Shown in pieces: positions 38,548 through 47,414 of a DNA stretch of 64,000 nt. Position 1 is the stretch's first letter, and each line of letters begins with the position of its first letter. The stretch is from Candidatus Sumerlaeaceae bacterium. Lineage in GTDB: Bacteria > Sumerlaeota > Sumerlaeia > Sumerlaeales > Sumerlaeaceae. The DNA is taken from contig JAOAAY010000001.1 of NCBI GenBank assembly GCA_026418615.1, positions 78,052-142,051 on the forward strand. Direction: 5' to 3'. The notes under the pieces were generated by a model. That model saw nothing but the letters and a program-made list of their open reading frames with translations. It had not been told where the DNA came from and did not search any database. The position numbers and the translations under genes are program-made.

Positions 38548-39611
38548 TGAGGCGGAAACGCATCCTGAGCGGCATGCGTCCCACGGGGCGCTTGCACCTT
38601 GGCAATTATCTGGGAGCGCTCAAAAACTGGGTGGATCTGCAGAACTCTCACGAGTGCTTTTTCATGATTGCCGACTGGCACGCTCTGACGAGCGACTATG
38701 CCGATCCGTCGCAATTGCGAGCCAACATGCGCGAGGTCGTGCTCGATTGGCTCGGCGCAGGAATTGATCCGGCTCGAAGCACGGTGTTCATCCAATCTCT
38801 TGTCAAGGAACACGCCGAATTGGCTCTGCTGTTCGGGATGTTCACCCCCCTCGCCTGGTGTGAACGCAATCCGAGTTACAAGGACCAGATCGTCCAGTTG
38901 GCCAACAAGGAGTTGGAAACCTACGGCTTCCTTGGCTACCCGGTCCTTCAAGCGGCCGACATTCTCATTTACCGGGCCGAGGTCGTCCCCGTGGGAGAAG
39001 ATCAGTTGCCGCACCTCGAGATCACACGCGAAATCGCCCGACGCGTCAACTATATGCATGGCGGCCCGATCGAACCGGTCACCAATGCCCCCCTCAATCC
39101 GATTTTTCCCGAGCCGGAAGCACTGCTCAGCCCCGCACCAAAACTGCCGGGACTGGACGGCCGTAAGATGAGCAAAAGTTACGGCAACGCCATCAATCTC
39201 AGCGATCCGGCAGATGCCGTGACCGCAGCGACGCGGCAGATGGTAACAGACCCCGCGCGAGTCCGCCGCAGCGATCCGGGCAACCCTGAGGTGTGCAGCG
39301 TCTTTGCCTACCACAAATTGTTCACGACTGACCGCGTGGAAGAAATCGCCGCAGACTGCCGGTCGGCCGGGATCGGTTGCACCGACTGCAAGAAGATCCT
39401 CGCCGGATCGCTCAACTCGATGCTCGACCCGATGCGCGAGCGCCGCGCCCAATATGAAAGCAAGCCCGGCGAAGTCGCCGAGATCCTCGAGGCCGGCACG
39501 GCTCGCGCGCGGACCGAGGCACAGGCCACCATGGCCGTCCTGCGCGAGCGACTCAACCTTGTTTCGGCTGCTGCGGACACCATGGCTGCCGCTGCCGCGG
39601 CACAGGCTTGA
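38547..39611 (+). CDS. trpS: Tryptophanyl-tRNA synthetase
   Basis: TrpS charges tRNA-Trp. The class I signatures are present: TGRLHLGNYLGALKNW (HIGH equivalent) near the N-terminus and GRKMSKSYGN (KMSKS loop) near residue 205. Length (354 aa) is standard. The start codon overlaps the M50 stop, and the stop lies 11 bases before scpA. Confidence 0.97.
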   Translation: MRRKRILSGMRPTGRLHLGNYLGALKNWVDLQNSHECFFMIADWHALTSDYADPSQLRANMREVVLDWLGAGIDPARSTVFIQSLVKEHAELALLFGMFTPLAWCERNPSYKDQIVQLANKELETYGFLGYPVLQAADILIYRAEVVPVGEDQLPHLEITREIARRVNYMHGGPIEPVTNAPLNPIFPEPEALLSPAPKLPGLDGRKMSKSYGNAINLSDPADAVTAATRQMVTDPARVRRSDPGNPEVCSVFAYHKLFTTDRVEEIAADCRSAGIGCTDCKKILAGSLNSMLDPMRERRAQYESKPGEVAEILEAGTARARTEAQATMAVLRERLNLVSAAADTMAAAAAAQA

Positions 39612-39622
39612 TTTCAGGCGCC

Positions 39623-40366
39623 ATGACCTACACTATCAAATTGCCGGTTTTCGAGGGGCCGTTCGACCTGCTTCTCCATCTCATCAAGGTCAACGAGATG
39701 GACATCAGCGACATACGCATCTCCGAGATCACCCAGCAGTACCTTGATTATATCCGCGTGATGCGCGAACTGGATCTGGAGTTGGCCGGGGAATTCCTTG
39801 TCATGGCCGCCACTCTCATTCACCTGAAGGCGCGGACGCTCGTCCCGCCTGTCAAGGAGGCCGAGGACACAGAGGAGGAGGTCGAGGAGGTCGCCACCGC
39901 GCAGGATCTGGTGCGCCAACTCATCGAATACCGCAAGTACAAGGAGGCCGCAGCCGCGCTGCGCCAGCGCGAAGACGAGGTGTCGCGTTGGTTTTACCGG
40001 TCCAACATCGTCACCATCGAACCTGAGACCACCGAGGAACTCTCGCTCGATGTCACCTTGCTCTACAAGGCGTTGGCTCGCGTGCTTTCAGTGATCGAAG
40101 CGCCGGCCTTCGCCCCCGAACTGACCGAGCAATTCACCGTGGAGGAAAAGATCCGACATATCGAGGATCTGGTGGCGCGGGAGCAGACCGTGGATCTTTT
40201 CGATGTTTTCCGCCGTTGCTTCAACAAATCGGAAATCATCGTGACATTTCTGGCTGTCCTCGAACTGACGCGGCTCAAACAAATCACCGTTTCGCAGGAT
40301 AACGCGTTTGACGCGATTACCATTCGCGCATCCAATGGACAACTCGAGTATGACACACCGCAGTAA
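39623..40366 (+). CDS. scpA: Segregation and condensation protein A
   Basis: ScpA is the kleisin that bridges SMC heads, acting with ScpB in chromosome condensation. The N-terminus YTIKLPVFEGPFDLLLHLIKVNEMDI and the LMVMAATLIHLKARTL-like segment (here FLVMAATLIHLKART) are diagnostic. An acidic linker follows, and a winged-helix C-terminus closes the 247-aa protein. An upstream TTG overlapping the trpS stop is a less likely start. Confidence 0.96.
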   Translation: MTYTIKLPVFEGPFDLLLHLIKVNEMDISDIRISEITQQYLDYIRVMRELDLELAGEFLVMAATLIHLKARTLVPPVKEAEDTEEEVEEVATAQDLVRQLIEYRKYKEAAAALRQREDEVSRWFYRSNIVTIEPETTEELSLDVTLLYKALARVLSVIEAPAFAPELTEQFTVEEKIRHIEDLVAREQTVDLFDVFRRCFNKSEIIVTFLAVLELTRLKQITVSQDNAFDAITIRASNGQLEYDTPQ

Positions 40367-41231
40367 CGACGATATGACCGAGGCGCAGGCTGTTGCCGCG
40401 GGCGCGGACAGCGCCGACGAGGTCTTCGAGCCGCTTGAACCGCGCGACCCGTCAACGAACGGCGGCTCCGTACGGGAACTGGAGTACATAGTTCCCTCCG
40501 AGCCTCAGCCGGTCACCGAAAGCGCCGAAGAGGACTCCGAAGAGGGCACTGCGTCGCCGGGCGAACTTTCCTCCGTTGCCCAGGCCCGCGCAATCGTCGA
40601 GGGCTACCTGTTTTTGTCCAACGAACCGCTCAGCGTGGAACGACTCTCGAAATTGATGAACAACCTGCACCCGCGCACCGTGCGCGGAATCATTATGGAA
40701 TTGCAGTCGGACTACGAGCGGCGAGGCGGAGCCGTACAGATCATCGAGGTGGCCGGCGGATTCCAGATGGCGACTCGTCCCGAACTGGCGGATTGGATGA
40801 GTCGCCTTCAGCGTCAGCGCCGGAAATCGGCGCTCACGCCCGCATCCATCGAAACTTTGGCCATCATTGCCTACCGGCAACCGGTCACCCGGGCCGAAAT
40901 CGAGGCTGTGCGCGGCGTGGACTCGGGCGCCCCGATCCGACTGCTGCAGGACTTCGGGCTCGTAGATGTGGGAGGCCGGCGCGAGGTCCCGGGGAGACCG
41001 CAATTGTATGTGACAACCGACCTTTTCCTGCGAACTTTCGGCCTCAAGTCACTCAAAGATTTATCTTCGATTCCGGAACTCAAACGCATCTTTGGCGATC
41101 AGCAGCGTCTGATGCGCAAGGCGAGCCCGGAGAAGCAACCCGCTGCAGGCGCAGCCCCGGAGTCCGAGCCGGCGCCGCCGACCGCTGCCAGCGGTGAGGA
41201 GCAATCAGATACCGGTCAATGCGGCGACTGA
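40350..41231 (+). CDS. scpB: Segregation and condensation protein B
   Basis: ScpB is a double winged-helix partner of ScpA in the SMC complex. The core (residues ~75-245) has ARAIVEGYLFLSNEPLS and the SIETLAIIAYRQPVTRAEIEAVRGVDS motif. An acidic ~70-residue N-terminal extension and an Ala/Pro/Glu-rich tail flank it. The start chosen overlaps the end of scpA by 17 bases; ATGs at 40335 and 40374 are alternatives. It ends 7 bases from the convergent macrodomain gene. Confidence 0.95.
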   Translation: MTHRSNDDMTEAQAVAAGADSADEVFEPLEPRDPSTNGGSVRELEYIVPSEPQPVTESAEEDSEEGTASPGELSSVAQARAIVEGYLFLSNEPLSVERLSKLMNNLHPRTVRGIIMELQSDYERRGGAVQIIEVAGGFQMATRPELADWMSRLQRQRRKSALTPASIETLAIIAYRQPVTRAEIEAVRGVDSGAPIRLLQDFGLVDVGGRREVPGRPQLYVTTDLFLRTFGLKSLKDLSSIPELKRIFGDQQRLMRKASPEKQPAAGAAPESEPAPPTAASGEEQSDTGQCGD

Positions 41232-41238
41232 GACCCGG

Positions 41239-41754
41239 TTAGCCCGTCAACTGCTGACGCTGAAGTTCCTCCCGAAAGATGCGGGTAGTTTCCGCATCGA
41301 ACAGAACGAACGCAACGCGCTCCAGGCGATCGGCTGCCGCCTCGTGGCGAAGCACCTCTCCGATCATCGCCCGTGCACACGAAAGGGCATCCAACCCGGC
41401 CACGCCTGTTCCAAGAGCCGGAAAAGCCATAGACTTACAGCCGGCGGCAATCGCGGCATCGAGTGCCCGGCGTGTGCAGGCGGCGACGATCTCAGCCGTC
41501 GTCTGCGGCTGCCGCAGGTGCATGGTCGCGGCATGAATGATGAACTTTTGCGGAAGATCGCCGCTTCCCGTGACCGCTACCCCGCCCAGTTCCACCTGTC
41601 CGTGCGCCGTGCACTCGGCCTGCACCTGCGGGCCACCTTTTCGCCGGATGGCGCCTGCCACTCCCCCCCCAAGAACGAGGTCGGTGTTGGCCGCGTTGAC
41701 GATCGCCTCAACTTCGCTTTCCGTAATATCGCCTTGCACGATCTCGACTATCAT
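41239..41754 (-). CDS. Macrodomain protein (ADP-ribose / O-acetyl-ADP-ribose hydrolase-like)
   Basis: A single-domain 171-aa macro protein. GDITESEVEAIVNAANTDLVLGGGVAGAIRRKGG covers the ADP-ribose-binding Asn and glycine-rich loop of the MacroD/YmdB class, and FPALGTGVAGL forms the second loop. It should hydrolyse O-acetyl-ADP-ribose or mono-ADP-ribose on proteins. Its ATG overlaps the stop of the rhomboid gene (ATGA), so translation is probably coupled. Confidence 0.93.
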   Translation of the reverse strand: MIVEIVQGDITESEVEAIVNAANTDLVLGGGVAGAIRRKGGPQVQAECTAHGQVELGGVAVTGSGDLPQKFIIHAATMHLRQPQTTAEIVAACTRRALDAAIAAGCKSMAFPALGTGVAGLDALSCARAMIGEVLRHEAAADRLERVAFVLFDAETTRIFREELQRQQLTG

Positions 41755-44327
41755 TCCGGAGACTTCCCCGTTTTGCCCAGGATGTAAAAGAGCACATAGG
41801 TCTCGTAGTCCTCAAATGATGACAACTCGACCGGCGCGCCACCCCCCAGCAGTGTTCCCGCAGTGACAGGTGTCAAAGTCGCAGAGGGTATCCGCCCGGC
41901 CAAGGCTCTTGCGATTTCGTGCAGGGCGCAGTCGGGGGGCGGTGGGACGCCGAGGATCGAACAGCGGTCTGGCGCCAGAGTTCGGGCCCACAACTGGACG
42001 CGCCTGCCCTCGGGCATGGCGACGATCTCCAGCACTAACCGCGCATTTTTTGACGCCGGCGATAACCGCATGCAGGAATAGTGCAGCAAAACAATATCCG
42101 GGTAAGCGTGGCGGATCGCGACGGCTGCCGACCGGAGGGTCACAACTTCCTCGTCAAGCGTGACCGAGGTCATTTCAAGAGGTTCCTCGGTCAAGGCCGG
42201 GTGGTCGCCGCGAACAATCTTGACTGACAGCGACAGTTGCGCGGCCTCGGCAGCCACCTGCTGAGCCTGATCAAGGGTAAGTCCCCGAAGCAGGGCGAGG
42301 CGCTGGGTAGTCGCTGGCCGAACTGTCAAACCGACACGGCTGGCGAGTTCTGCCAAACATTCCGTGAAAGGACGCCCGGCAGTTTCTCTCGTGTCGGACA
42401 ATAACACAACGCATGACATGTCAGCAGGAACTCTCGCGCTTTCACCGCTGGCACTGGGTCGCAGCCCGGGAGTGCCCGCTGAGGCACTGATCGGGGGCGG
42501 GGAAAAGAGAGCATCGCCGCCTGACACGGCCGGCCGCTCAGGATACCCCTCGGGGAGCAACTCGCGCTGCAAAGACCCGGCCGTGCGAATCTCTGGCGCA
42601 GGCGGAACGGCGTCCGTGGGCAAGGGTTTGCGCGGAATTTCGATCACCGTTGCACGCCCAGTGGCTCGCTGCGGAGGTTTCGTGGCCGCAGGTTCCGGCG
42701 GAAAATCCGGGGACGGCTGAAAGTCGAGAGGGGTTTTCATAGGCAAGGGCTTTCGACCCTCGAGAGCGGCCTGAGCGGGCGCGGGGGATTGTTGCGACGG
42801 TTCGATGCGGGTCATGCGGGGGCGGCGGCTGGATGCTCCGAAAGCCAGCGGAGCAAGTTTCCGCGCAGCCCACGGATCATCCGTCGATGCTGACACCGGC
42901 TCCGGCTGGGATTCAACAAGGGGCGGCAGTTCCGGCGCATCGGCGGATCCGGTTTCTTCACTTTCTTGTTTAGCCTGCTCGGCCAGTTGCTCCCGTAGTT
43001 TTTTCGCTTCGTATTTGTCGCGGTTCAGCACCGCAACAGCGAGAACTTGGTCCGCATACCGGAGACCCTCTCTGCCGTGCCCCTCATAGCCCACGCACAG
43101 GCGGGCTGCATGCAGATAAACCTGTTCTATGCCTGGTTCAGTTCCATGTTCGCCGATCGCGCGCGCGCAGGCATCCAAGGCAGCGGCGCGTTGGCCCTGC
43201 GCCTCGAGCATGCGCGCCAAGGTTATCATAGCAGGGAGATCGAGGCACAGACGCGGATGGCAACGCATGACGGTATCCACATAAAGCCGTGCCGCGGCGC
43301 CAGCGTTGCCCAGGAAAACGAGCCGGCCCAGCAATTCCTTGGCGGCTCCCTCGTCACGCGCGGCGGCCTCGGCCAGACTGGCCGCCCGTTCCCGCTCACG
43401 CTGCCGTGCAGTCGGAGCCGGAGCGTCTTGGCTGTTGGCAAAAGTCTCGCGCAGCCCGCGCAAACCATTGAAAGCCAGGGCGACCACCAATCCGCATAAG
43501 AATCCGCCAGCATGCGACCACACGGATACGGCAGACCTCATTTGCTGTTCGATCGTGACGGCATCGAACAGCAAGCGGTGACCGAGAAAGATGAACGCAG
43601 GAATTCCAAAGGAGATATGACCCGGCTCCAGGTACAGGAACGCGAGAATAAAGCACGCAAGCCATGCCAGTTCCGCCAACGGCCCCACCACAAGACCGAT
43701 CAGGAGCGACACAAAGCCCCCGACGAAGAGAGAGATCCCCCAGAAGGTCAGGCTGTAAATCAGTACCACATTAATTTTTGACCGCGGTAGGCACACAAAA
43801 TAGGCAGCCAAGGTCGCATACACCACTCCGGAAAAGCCGGCGTGGGCCTCCGCTCCGGCGCCCAGTCCGCGGGTGAGGACCAACACAGCCGCTTGCGAGG
43901 TCACCAGAGCGGCCGCGATCAGCGCTCCGAACCGCAGCGGTCCTAGCCGATCCTCCAGGTTGACCGAAAACAGATAAAAGTACCACATATTGAACAGCAG
44001 GTGCAGCCAGTCTTGGTGCAAAAAGTTGGCCGTGATAATCTGGAGATAGCGCCATCCGCCCTCATTCAAAACCTTGGCTGGATTCAACGCCAGCAAGTCC
44101 AGATATGCCGGCATGGTCTCCACGCCGGACTGCTCGCCCAACAACCGTGCCAGCGGGGAACTTTCGAGCAGTTGCAAGCCTTGAGTCACGAGGTGAACAA
44201 CCAGATTCACGCCGATTAGCGCGAGGGTAACGACCGGCCGACGCGTGTAGGGAACATTTGTCCCGCGCGGAATCAGCAGAACGAATGCCAAGCCAATCAG
44301 TATGACGAGAAGGCTCAAGCCGCTCAC
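41751..44327 (-). CDS. Rhomboid-family intramembrane serine protease with long C-terminal extension
   Basis: The first ~300 residues form a rhomboid protease: LHQDWLHLLFNMWYFYL in helix 2, nucleophile Ser166 in GFSGVVYA and base His272 in SHAGGFLCG. An extra N-terminal helix precedes the usual six. A ~500-residue cytosolic part follows: helical TPR-like repeats, a long Pro/Ala/Ser-rich linker, and a C-terminal domain I do not recognise (LSDTRETAGRPFTECL...). The start is uncertain; this GTG is used, but the frame stays open to a TTG at 44402. It is coupled to the macrodomain gene and divergent from a GT4 gene. Confidence 0.85.
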   Translation of the reverse strand: MSGLSLLVILIGLAFVLLIPRGTNVPYTRRPVVTLALIGVNLVVHLVTQGLQLLESSPLARLLGEQSGVETMPAYLDLLALNPAKVLNEGGWRYLQIITANFLHQDWLHLLFNMWYFYLFSVNLEDRLGPLRFGALIAAALVTSQAAVLVLTRGLGAGAEAHAGFSGVVYATLAAYFVCLPRSKINVVLIYSLTFWGISLFVGGFVSLLIGLVVGPLAELAWLACFILAFLYLEPGHISFGIPAFIFLGHRLLFDAVTIEQQMRSAVSVWSHAGGFLCGLVVALAFNGLRGLRETFANSQDAPAPTARQRERERAASLAEAAARDEGAAKELLGRLVFLGNAGAAARLYVDTVMRCHPRLCLDLPAMITLARMLEAQGQRAAALDACARAIGEHGTEPGIEQVYLHAARLCVGYEGHGREGLRYADQVLAVAVLNRDKYEAKKLREQLAEQAKQESEETGSADAPELPPLVESQPEPVSASTDDPWAARKLAPLAFGASSRRPRMTRIEPSQQSPAPAQAALEGRKPLPMKTPLDFQPSPDFPPEPAATKPPQRATGRATVIEIPRKPLPTDAVPPAPEIRTAGSLQRELLPEGYPERPAVSGGDALFSPPPISASAGTPGLRPSASGESARVPADMSCVVLLSDTRETAGRPFTECLAELASRVGLTVRPATTQRLALLRGLTLDQAQQVAAEAAQLSLSVKIVRGDHPALTEEPLEMTSVTLDEEVVTLRSAAVAIRHAYPDIVLLHYSCMRLSPASKNARLVLEIVAMPEGRRVQLWARTLAPDRCSILGVPPPPDCALHEIARALAGRIPSATLTPVTAGTLLGGGAPVELSSFEDYETYVLFYILGKTGKSPE

Positions 44328-44465
44328 CCAGCACTCAACCAGTATGGGGCGGAACGGCTTGCGCCGTCCCCCCTGCAATGCGCTCCGCTGCCACGGGGGC
44401 AATCAAGCGTCAACCAAGTGCGATGCAGACTTGATGTCTCGCACGGCAGCAGGGACTGAAGGACT

Positions 44466-45638
44466 ATGTCGAATGGAGTACAAACTCCAGCCGGAACCGC
44501 CGAGCGACGCCCACGGGTTCTCCATGTTTACAAGGATTATGATCCTCCGGTCATGGGAGGCATCGAAGGCACAATCAACCGCATGGCGCGCGGACTGCTG
44601 AACGCATTCGATGTCAGCGTGCTTGTTTGTCAGGGGCCATGCCGTGCTGGCGAGGAAGTCGTTGATGGCGTGCGCGTGGTGCGCGTGGCGGAGTGGACCC
44701 GTTTGCTGAGCGCACCCGTCAGCCCCGGATTTCCGGCGGCGCTGCGCCGCGAGGCGGCTCGCGCGGACCTCCTGCATTTTCATCACCCCAATCCGACGGG
44801 TGATGTTGCGTATCTGCTTGTTCGTCCGCAGGTCCCGGCGGTTATGACCTACCACAGCGATGTCGTGCGCCAGCGATACGCCATGGCTGTCTATGGCGCC
44901 GTTCAGGAGCGCATGATGCGCGCATGCCGTGTCATCATGCCAACTTCGCCTGACTATCTTGAGAGTTCGCCGTGGCTTCAACGCCACCGCGAGCGCTGCA
45001 CGGTCGTGCCGCTGGGCGTGGACTTGTCCCGGTTTGAGCCCACACCCGAACTGCAGGAACAGGCCGCCGCGCTCCGCAAACAGTTTGGCGCTCCGCTGAT
45101 CATCTTTGTTGGCCGGTTGCGATATTATAAAGGTTTGGAATTCCTCGTCAGGGCTATGGCCAATGTCCAAGCCCACGCGGTCATCATCGGCACCGGCCCG
45201 GACGGCGAGCGGCTGCGCGTGATCGCACGCGATACGGGAACGGCCGGCCGCGTGCATTTCCTTGGCGATTTGCCAAATGAATTAGTGGTGCAATACTTGT
45301 ATGCTGCCCATATTTTTTGCATGCCCTCACACCTGCGGGCCGAGGCTTTTGGCTTGAGCATGGTTGAGGCCATGGCCTGCGGATTGCCGGTTGTGTCCGC
45401 TGACATTCCCAGCGGAGTGCGATTTGTGAACGAGGACGGCGTGACTGGCCTTCGCGTCGCTCCGGCGTCGCCGGCCGCACTGGCAGAAGCCCTCAACCGT
45501 TTGCTCGGCGATCCCGCGCTGCGGCAGCGGCTGGGCGAGGGCGCCCGGGCGCGGGCACATACCATGTTCAGTTCCGATGCCATGTGTCGCCGCCTCGAAC
45601 AGGTTTACCGGTCGGTTTTGGCCAAGGCTGCCTCGTGA
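44466..45638 (+). CDS. GT4 family glycosyltransferase
   Basis: A 390-aa GT-B fold glycosyltransferase that likely adds a sugar to a lipid-linked or surface glycan at the inner membrane. The N-terminal domain has YDPPVMGGIEGTI, typical of GT4 acceptor domains. The C-terminal donor domain shows FVGRLRYYKGLEFLV, GTGPDGERLR and AEAFGLSMVEAMACGLPVV (E-x7-E). Donor and acceptor are unknown. The NifU-like gene follows after 48 bases. Confidence 0.92.
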   Translation: MSNGVQTPAGTAERRPRVLHVYKDYDPPVMGGIEGTINRMARGLLNAFDVSVLVCQGPCRAGEEVVDGVRVVRVAEWTRLLSAPVSPGFPAALRREAARADLLHFHHPNPTGDVAYLLVRPQVPAVMTYHSDVVRQRYAMAVYGAVQERMMRACRVIMPTSPDYLESSPWLQRHRERCTVVPLGVDLSRFEPTPELQEQAAALRKQFGAPLIIFVGRLRYYKGLEFLVRAMANVQAHAVIIGTGPDGERLRVIARDTGTAGRVHFLGDLPNELVVQYLYAAHIFCMPSHLRAEAFGLSMVEAMACGLPVVSADIPSGVRFVNEDGVTGLRVAPASPAALAEALNRLLGDPALRQRLGEGARARAHTMFSSDAMCRRLEQVYRSVLAKAAS

Positions 45639-45686
45639 ATACCGCAGGCGGCGTCCTTTAGGTACGCGCAAACGGAGGAAACGCCC

Positions 45687-46007
45687 ATGGGTATGTTCAA
45701 GCGTTTTACTGACCAGCCGGCCGCCGACGCGGCACCCGACACCTCTGCGCCCGCTGCCGGCAACACGGCACCTGCGCCAGATGCCGATGTCCAATTCCGC
45801 GTACAGGCCATCATCAACGAGTTGCGCCCGTTCATCCAGGCTGACGGCGGAGACTGCGAACTGATCAAGGTCGAGGACGGCGTTGTGTATGTCCGCCTCG
45901 TGGGTTCATGCGTGGGGTGCCCGAGTTCGCTCGCGACTCTCAAGGGCGGTTTGGAAATGCGCATCAAAGAGGAAGTGCCCGAAGTCAGTTGCGTCGAGAT
46001 GATCTGA
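45687..46007 (+). CDS. NifU C-terminal domain iron-sulfur scaffold protein
   Basis: A 106-aa protein made of a ~35-residue Ala/Pro-rich leader and a NifU-C domain. The cluster-binding CxxC is in GSCVGCPSS, preceded by RPFIQADGGDCELIKVEDG, the family hallmark. It should carry or assemble [4Fe-4S] clusters for delivery to apo-proteins. GGAGG lies 8 bases before the ATG. No other suf/isc gene is adjacent. Confidence 0.93.
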   Translation: MGMFKRFTDQPAADAAPDTSAPAAGNTAPAPDADVQFRVQAIINELRPFIQADGGDCELIKVEDGVVYVRLVGSCVGCPSSLATLKGGLEMRIKEEVPEVSCVEMI

Positions 46008-46015
46008 CCAGCCGG

Positions 46016-47089
46016 TTATGCACCGGCTACGATCGAGTCGAGGGCTGCATGGAGGCGCGCAGCCAGCGCCTCTTCCGTAAACATTGTTTGGCGTAACTGC
46101 TGGGCTTCGAGGATTTTCCCCCTGAGTACGGGGTCAAAAATCATGGCCTGCGTTGCCTCGGCCACCACTGCGAGGTCAGCGTCTGAGATTACCAATCCCC
46201 CGTCGCCAACGATTTCGCGGACCGCACCATGATCGGCGGCCACTACGGGAACGCCGGCGAACATGGCTTCGCAAAGAGGCAGTCCGAAACCCTCGTGGCG
46301 ACTCATGGACAGGTACACCCCGGCCCGCGCGAAGGCGTCCGCAAGATGTTGGCCGGTTTGGAGTCCGAGAAAATCAACACAATCGCCGGCCACCGATTTG
46401 GCGTACGCCTGCACGCGAGCGCTGTAATTTGACGCTTCCCCAGCGCCGCCGACGATCGTCAGCCGGCACTTGCTGCCCGTCGCTTGCTGAACCAAAGCAA
46501 ATACGCGGACGACATCGTCCACAGCCTTGTGCGGCACAATGCGTCCCACGAACAGAATGTTTTGAGGCACGGCTGATCCGCGGCGAACGGCGGCCGCAGC
46601 CAGCAGCCGGGCTCGGTCTTGCGAGATGCCGTAAGGGACCACTTGAACTTGTCTCGCGCCACGGCAGCGCAAGTCTTCCGCGCTGAATTCACTCGCGGCC
46701 AGCCACGCTCCGACATCCGCCGTCAGCCGGTCGAGTTGCAGCAAGCCTCGATGGGACCGGGCGGCCATGTCAGGCGCTTCAAGCAGCAAATCTGGCGGCG
46801 TGATGTTGTGGTAATAGACAGCCCGTAGACAGCCGCGCAGGCTGAGAAATGTTTCGGCCGTTTCGTCACCGGTCGAGTGATGATACAGGACAAGAGACTC
46901 CGGCCCGGGCGCACCGAGATCGGAAATCGGGTATTCATGCAATCCGGGCCGACCTGTTCGGCGGGCCGCCAGAATAATCGCTTCTCTAAAACGCCCTGCG
47001 CAAATTTTCCGTACCAGTCGCGCGTAATCAGAGATGGCGTCCCCCTCGACGAGCGACGGCACAAGTTGGATGAATCGGCTAATCTTCAT
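46016..47089 (-). CDS. GT4 family glycosyltransferase
   Basis: A 357-aa GT-B glycosyltransferase. The donor domain contains ILFVGRIVPHKAVDDVVR, TIVGGAG and SRHEGFGLPLCEAMFAGVPVVAA (E-x7-E). The N-terminal part begins MKISRFIQLVPSLVEGDAISDYA and mentions no membrane segment. It belongs to the group that acts on lipopolysaccharide or exopolysaccharide and is convergent with the NifU-like gene (gap 8). Confidence 0.9.
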   Translation of the reverse strand: MKISRFIQLVPSLVEGDAISDYARLVRKICAGRFREAIILAARRTGRPGLHEYPISDLGAPGPESLVLYHHSTGDETAETFLSLRGCLRAVYYHNITPPDLLLEAPDMAARSHRGLLQLDRLTADVGAWLAASEFSAEDLRCRGARQVQVVPYGISQDRARLLAAAAVRRGSAVPQNILFVGRIVPHKAVDDVVRVFALVQQATGSKCRLTIVGGAGEASNYSARVQAYAKSVAGDCVDFLGLQTGQHLADAFARAGVYLSMSRHEGFGLPLCEAMFAGVPVVAADHGAVREIVGDGGLVISDADLAVVAEATQAMIFDPVLRGKILEAQQLRQTMFTEEALAARLHAALDSIVAGA

Positions 47090-47414
47090 GCTTGATTCCA
47101 GCCACAGCGATCGTTGAAGAAGGAAAGCCAAGTGATTTAGCGACAAGGCGCGTGAGGCGATTCGGGGAGAAACGCCGGGTGCTGAGGTCGCAAAAACGGC
47201 GCGCGTGTTGGAAATCGAACGCGCTTTGTGAGCGCATTACGCCGTGGGTACGCCGGACAAACAGGGGCCGGCTCCGCCAAGGCGAACGGTCAAGATGGCG
47301 CACGCCGGGAACAGAACATGCCCGTGACGGCTGCAGATGATCAAACGGGCTCCGGTGTCGCGCTAAGCACGATGCCGAAGACAAAGAATACCGGGGGCAA
47401 TCCGGCAAACTAAG
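47090..47414. other. Intergenic region upstream of RNase E/G
   Basis: A 325-base stretch between the divergent glycosyltransferase and RNase genes. A plus-strand open frame (up to 61 codons, ending one base before the RNase ATG) lacks a clear ribosome-binding site. It may just be 5' leader sequence of the RNase mRNA. No promoter could be assigned with confidence. Confidence 0.5.
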
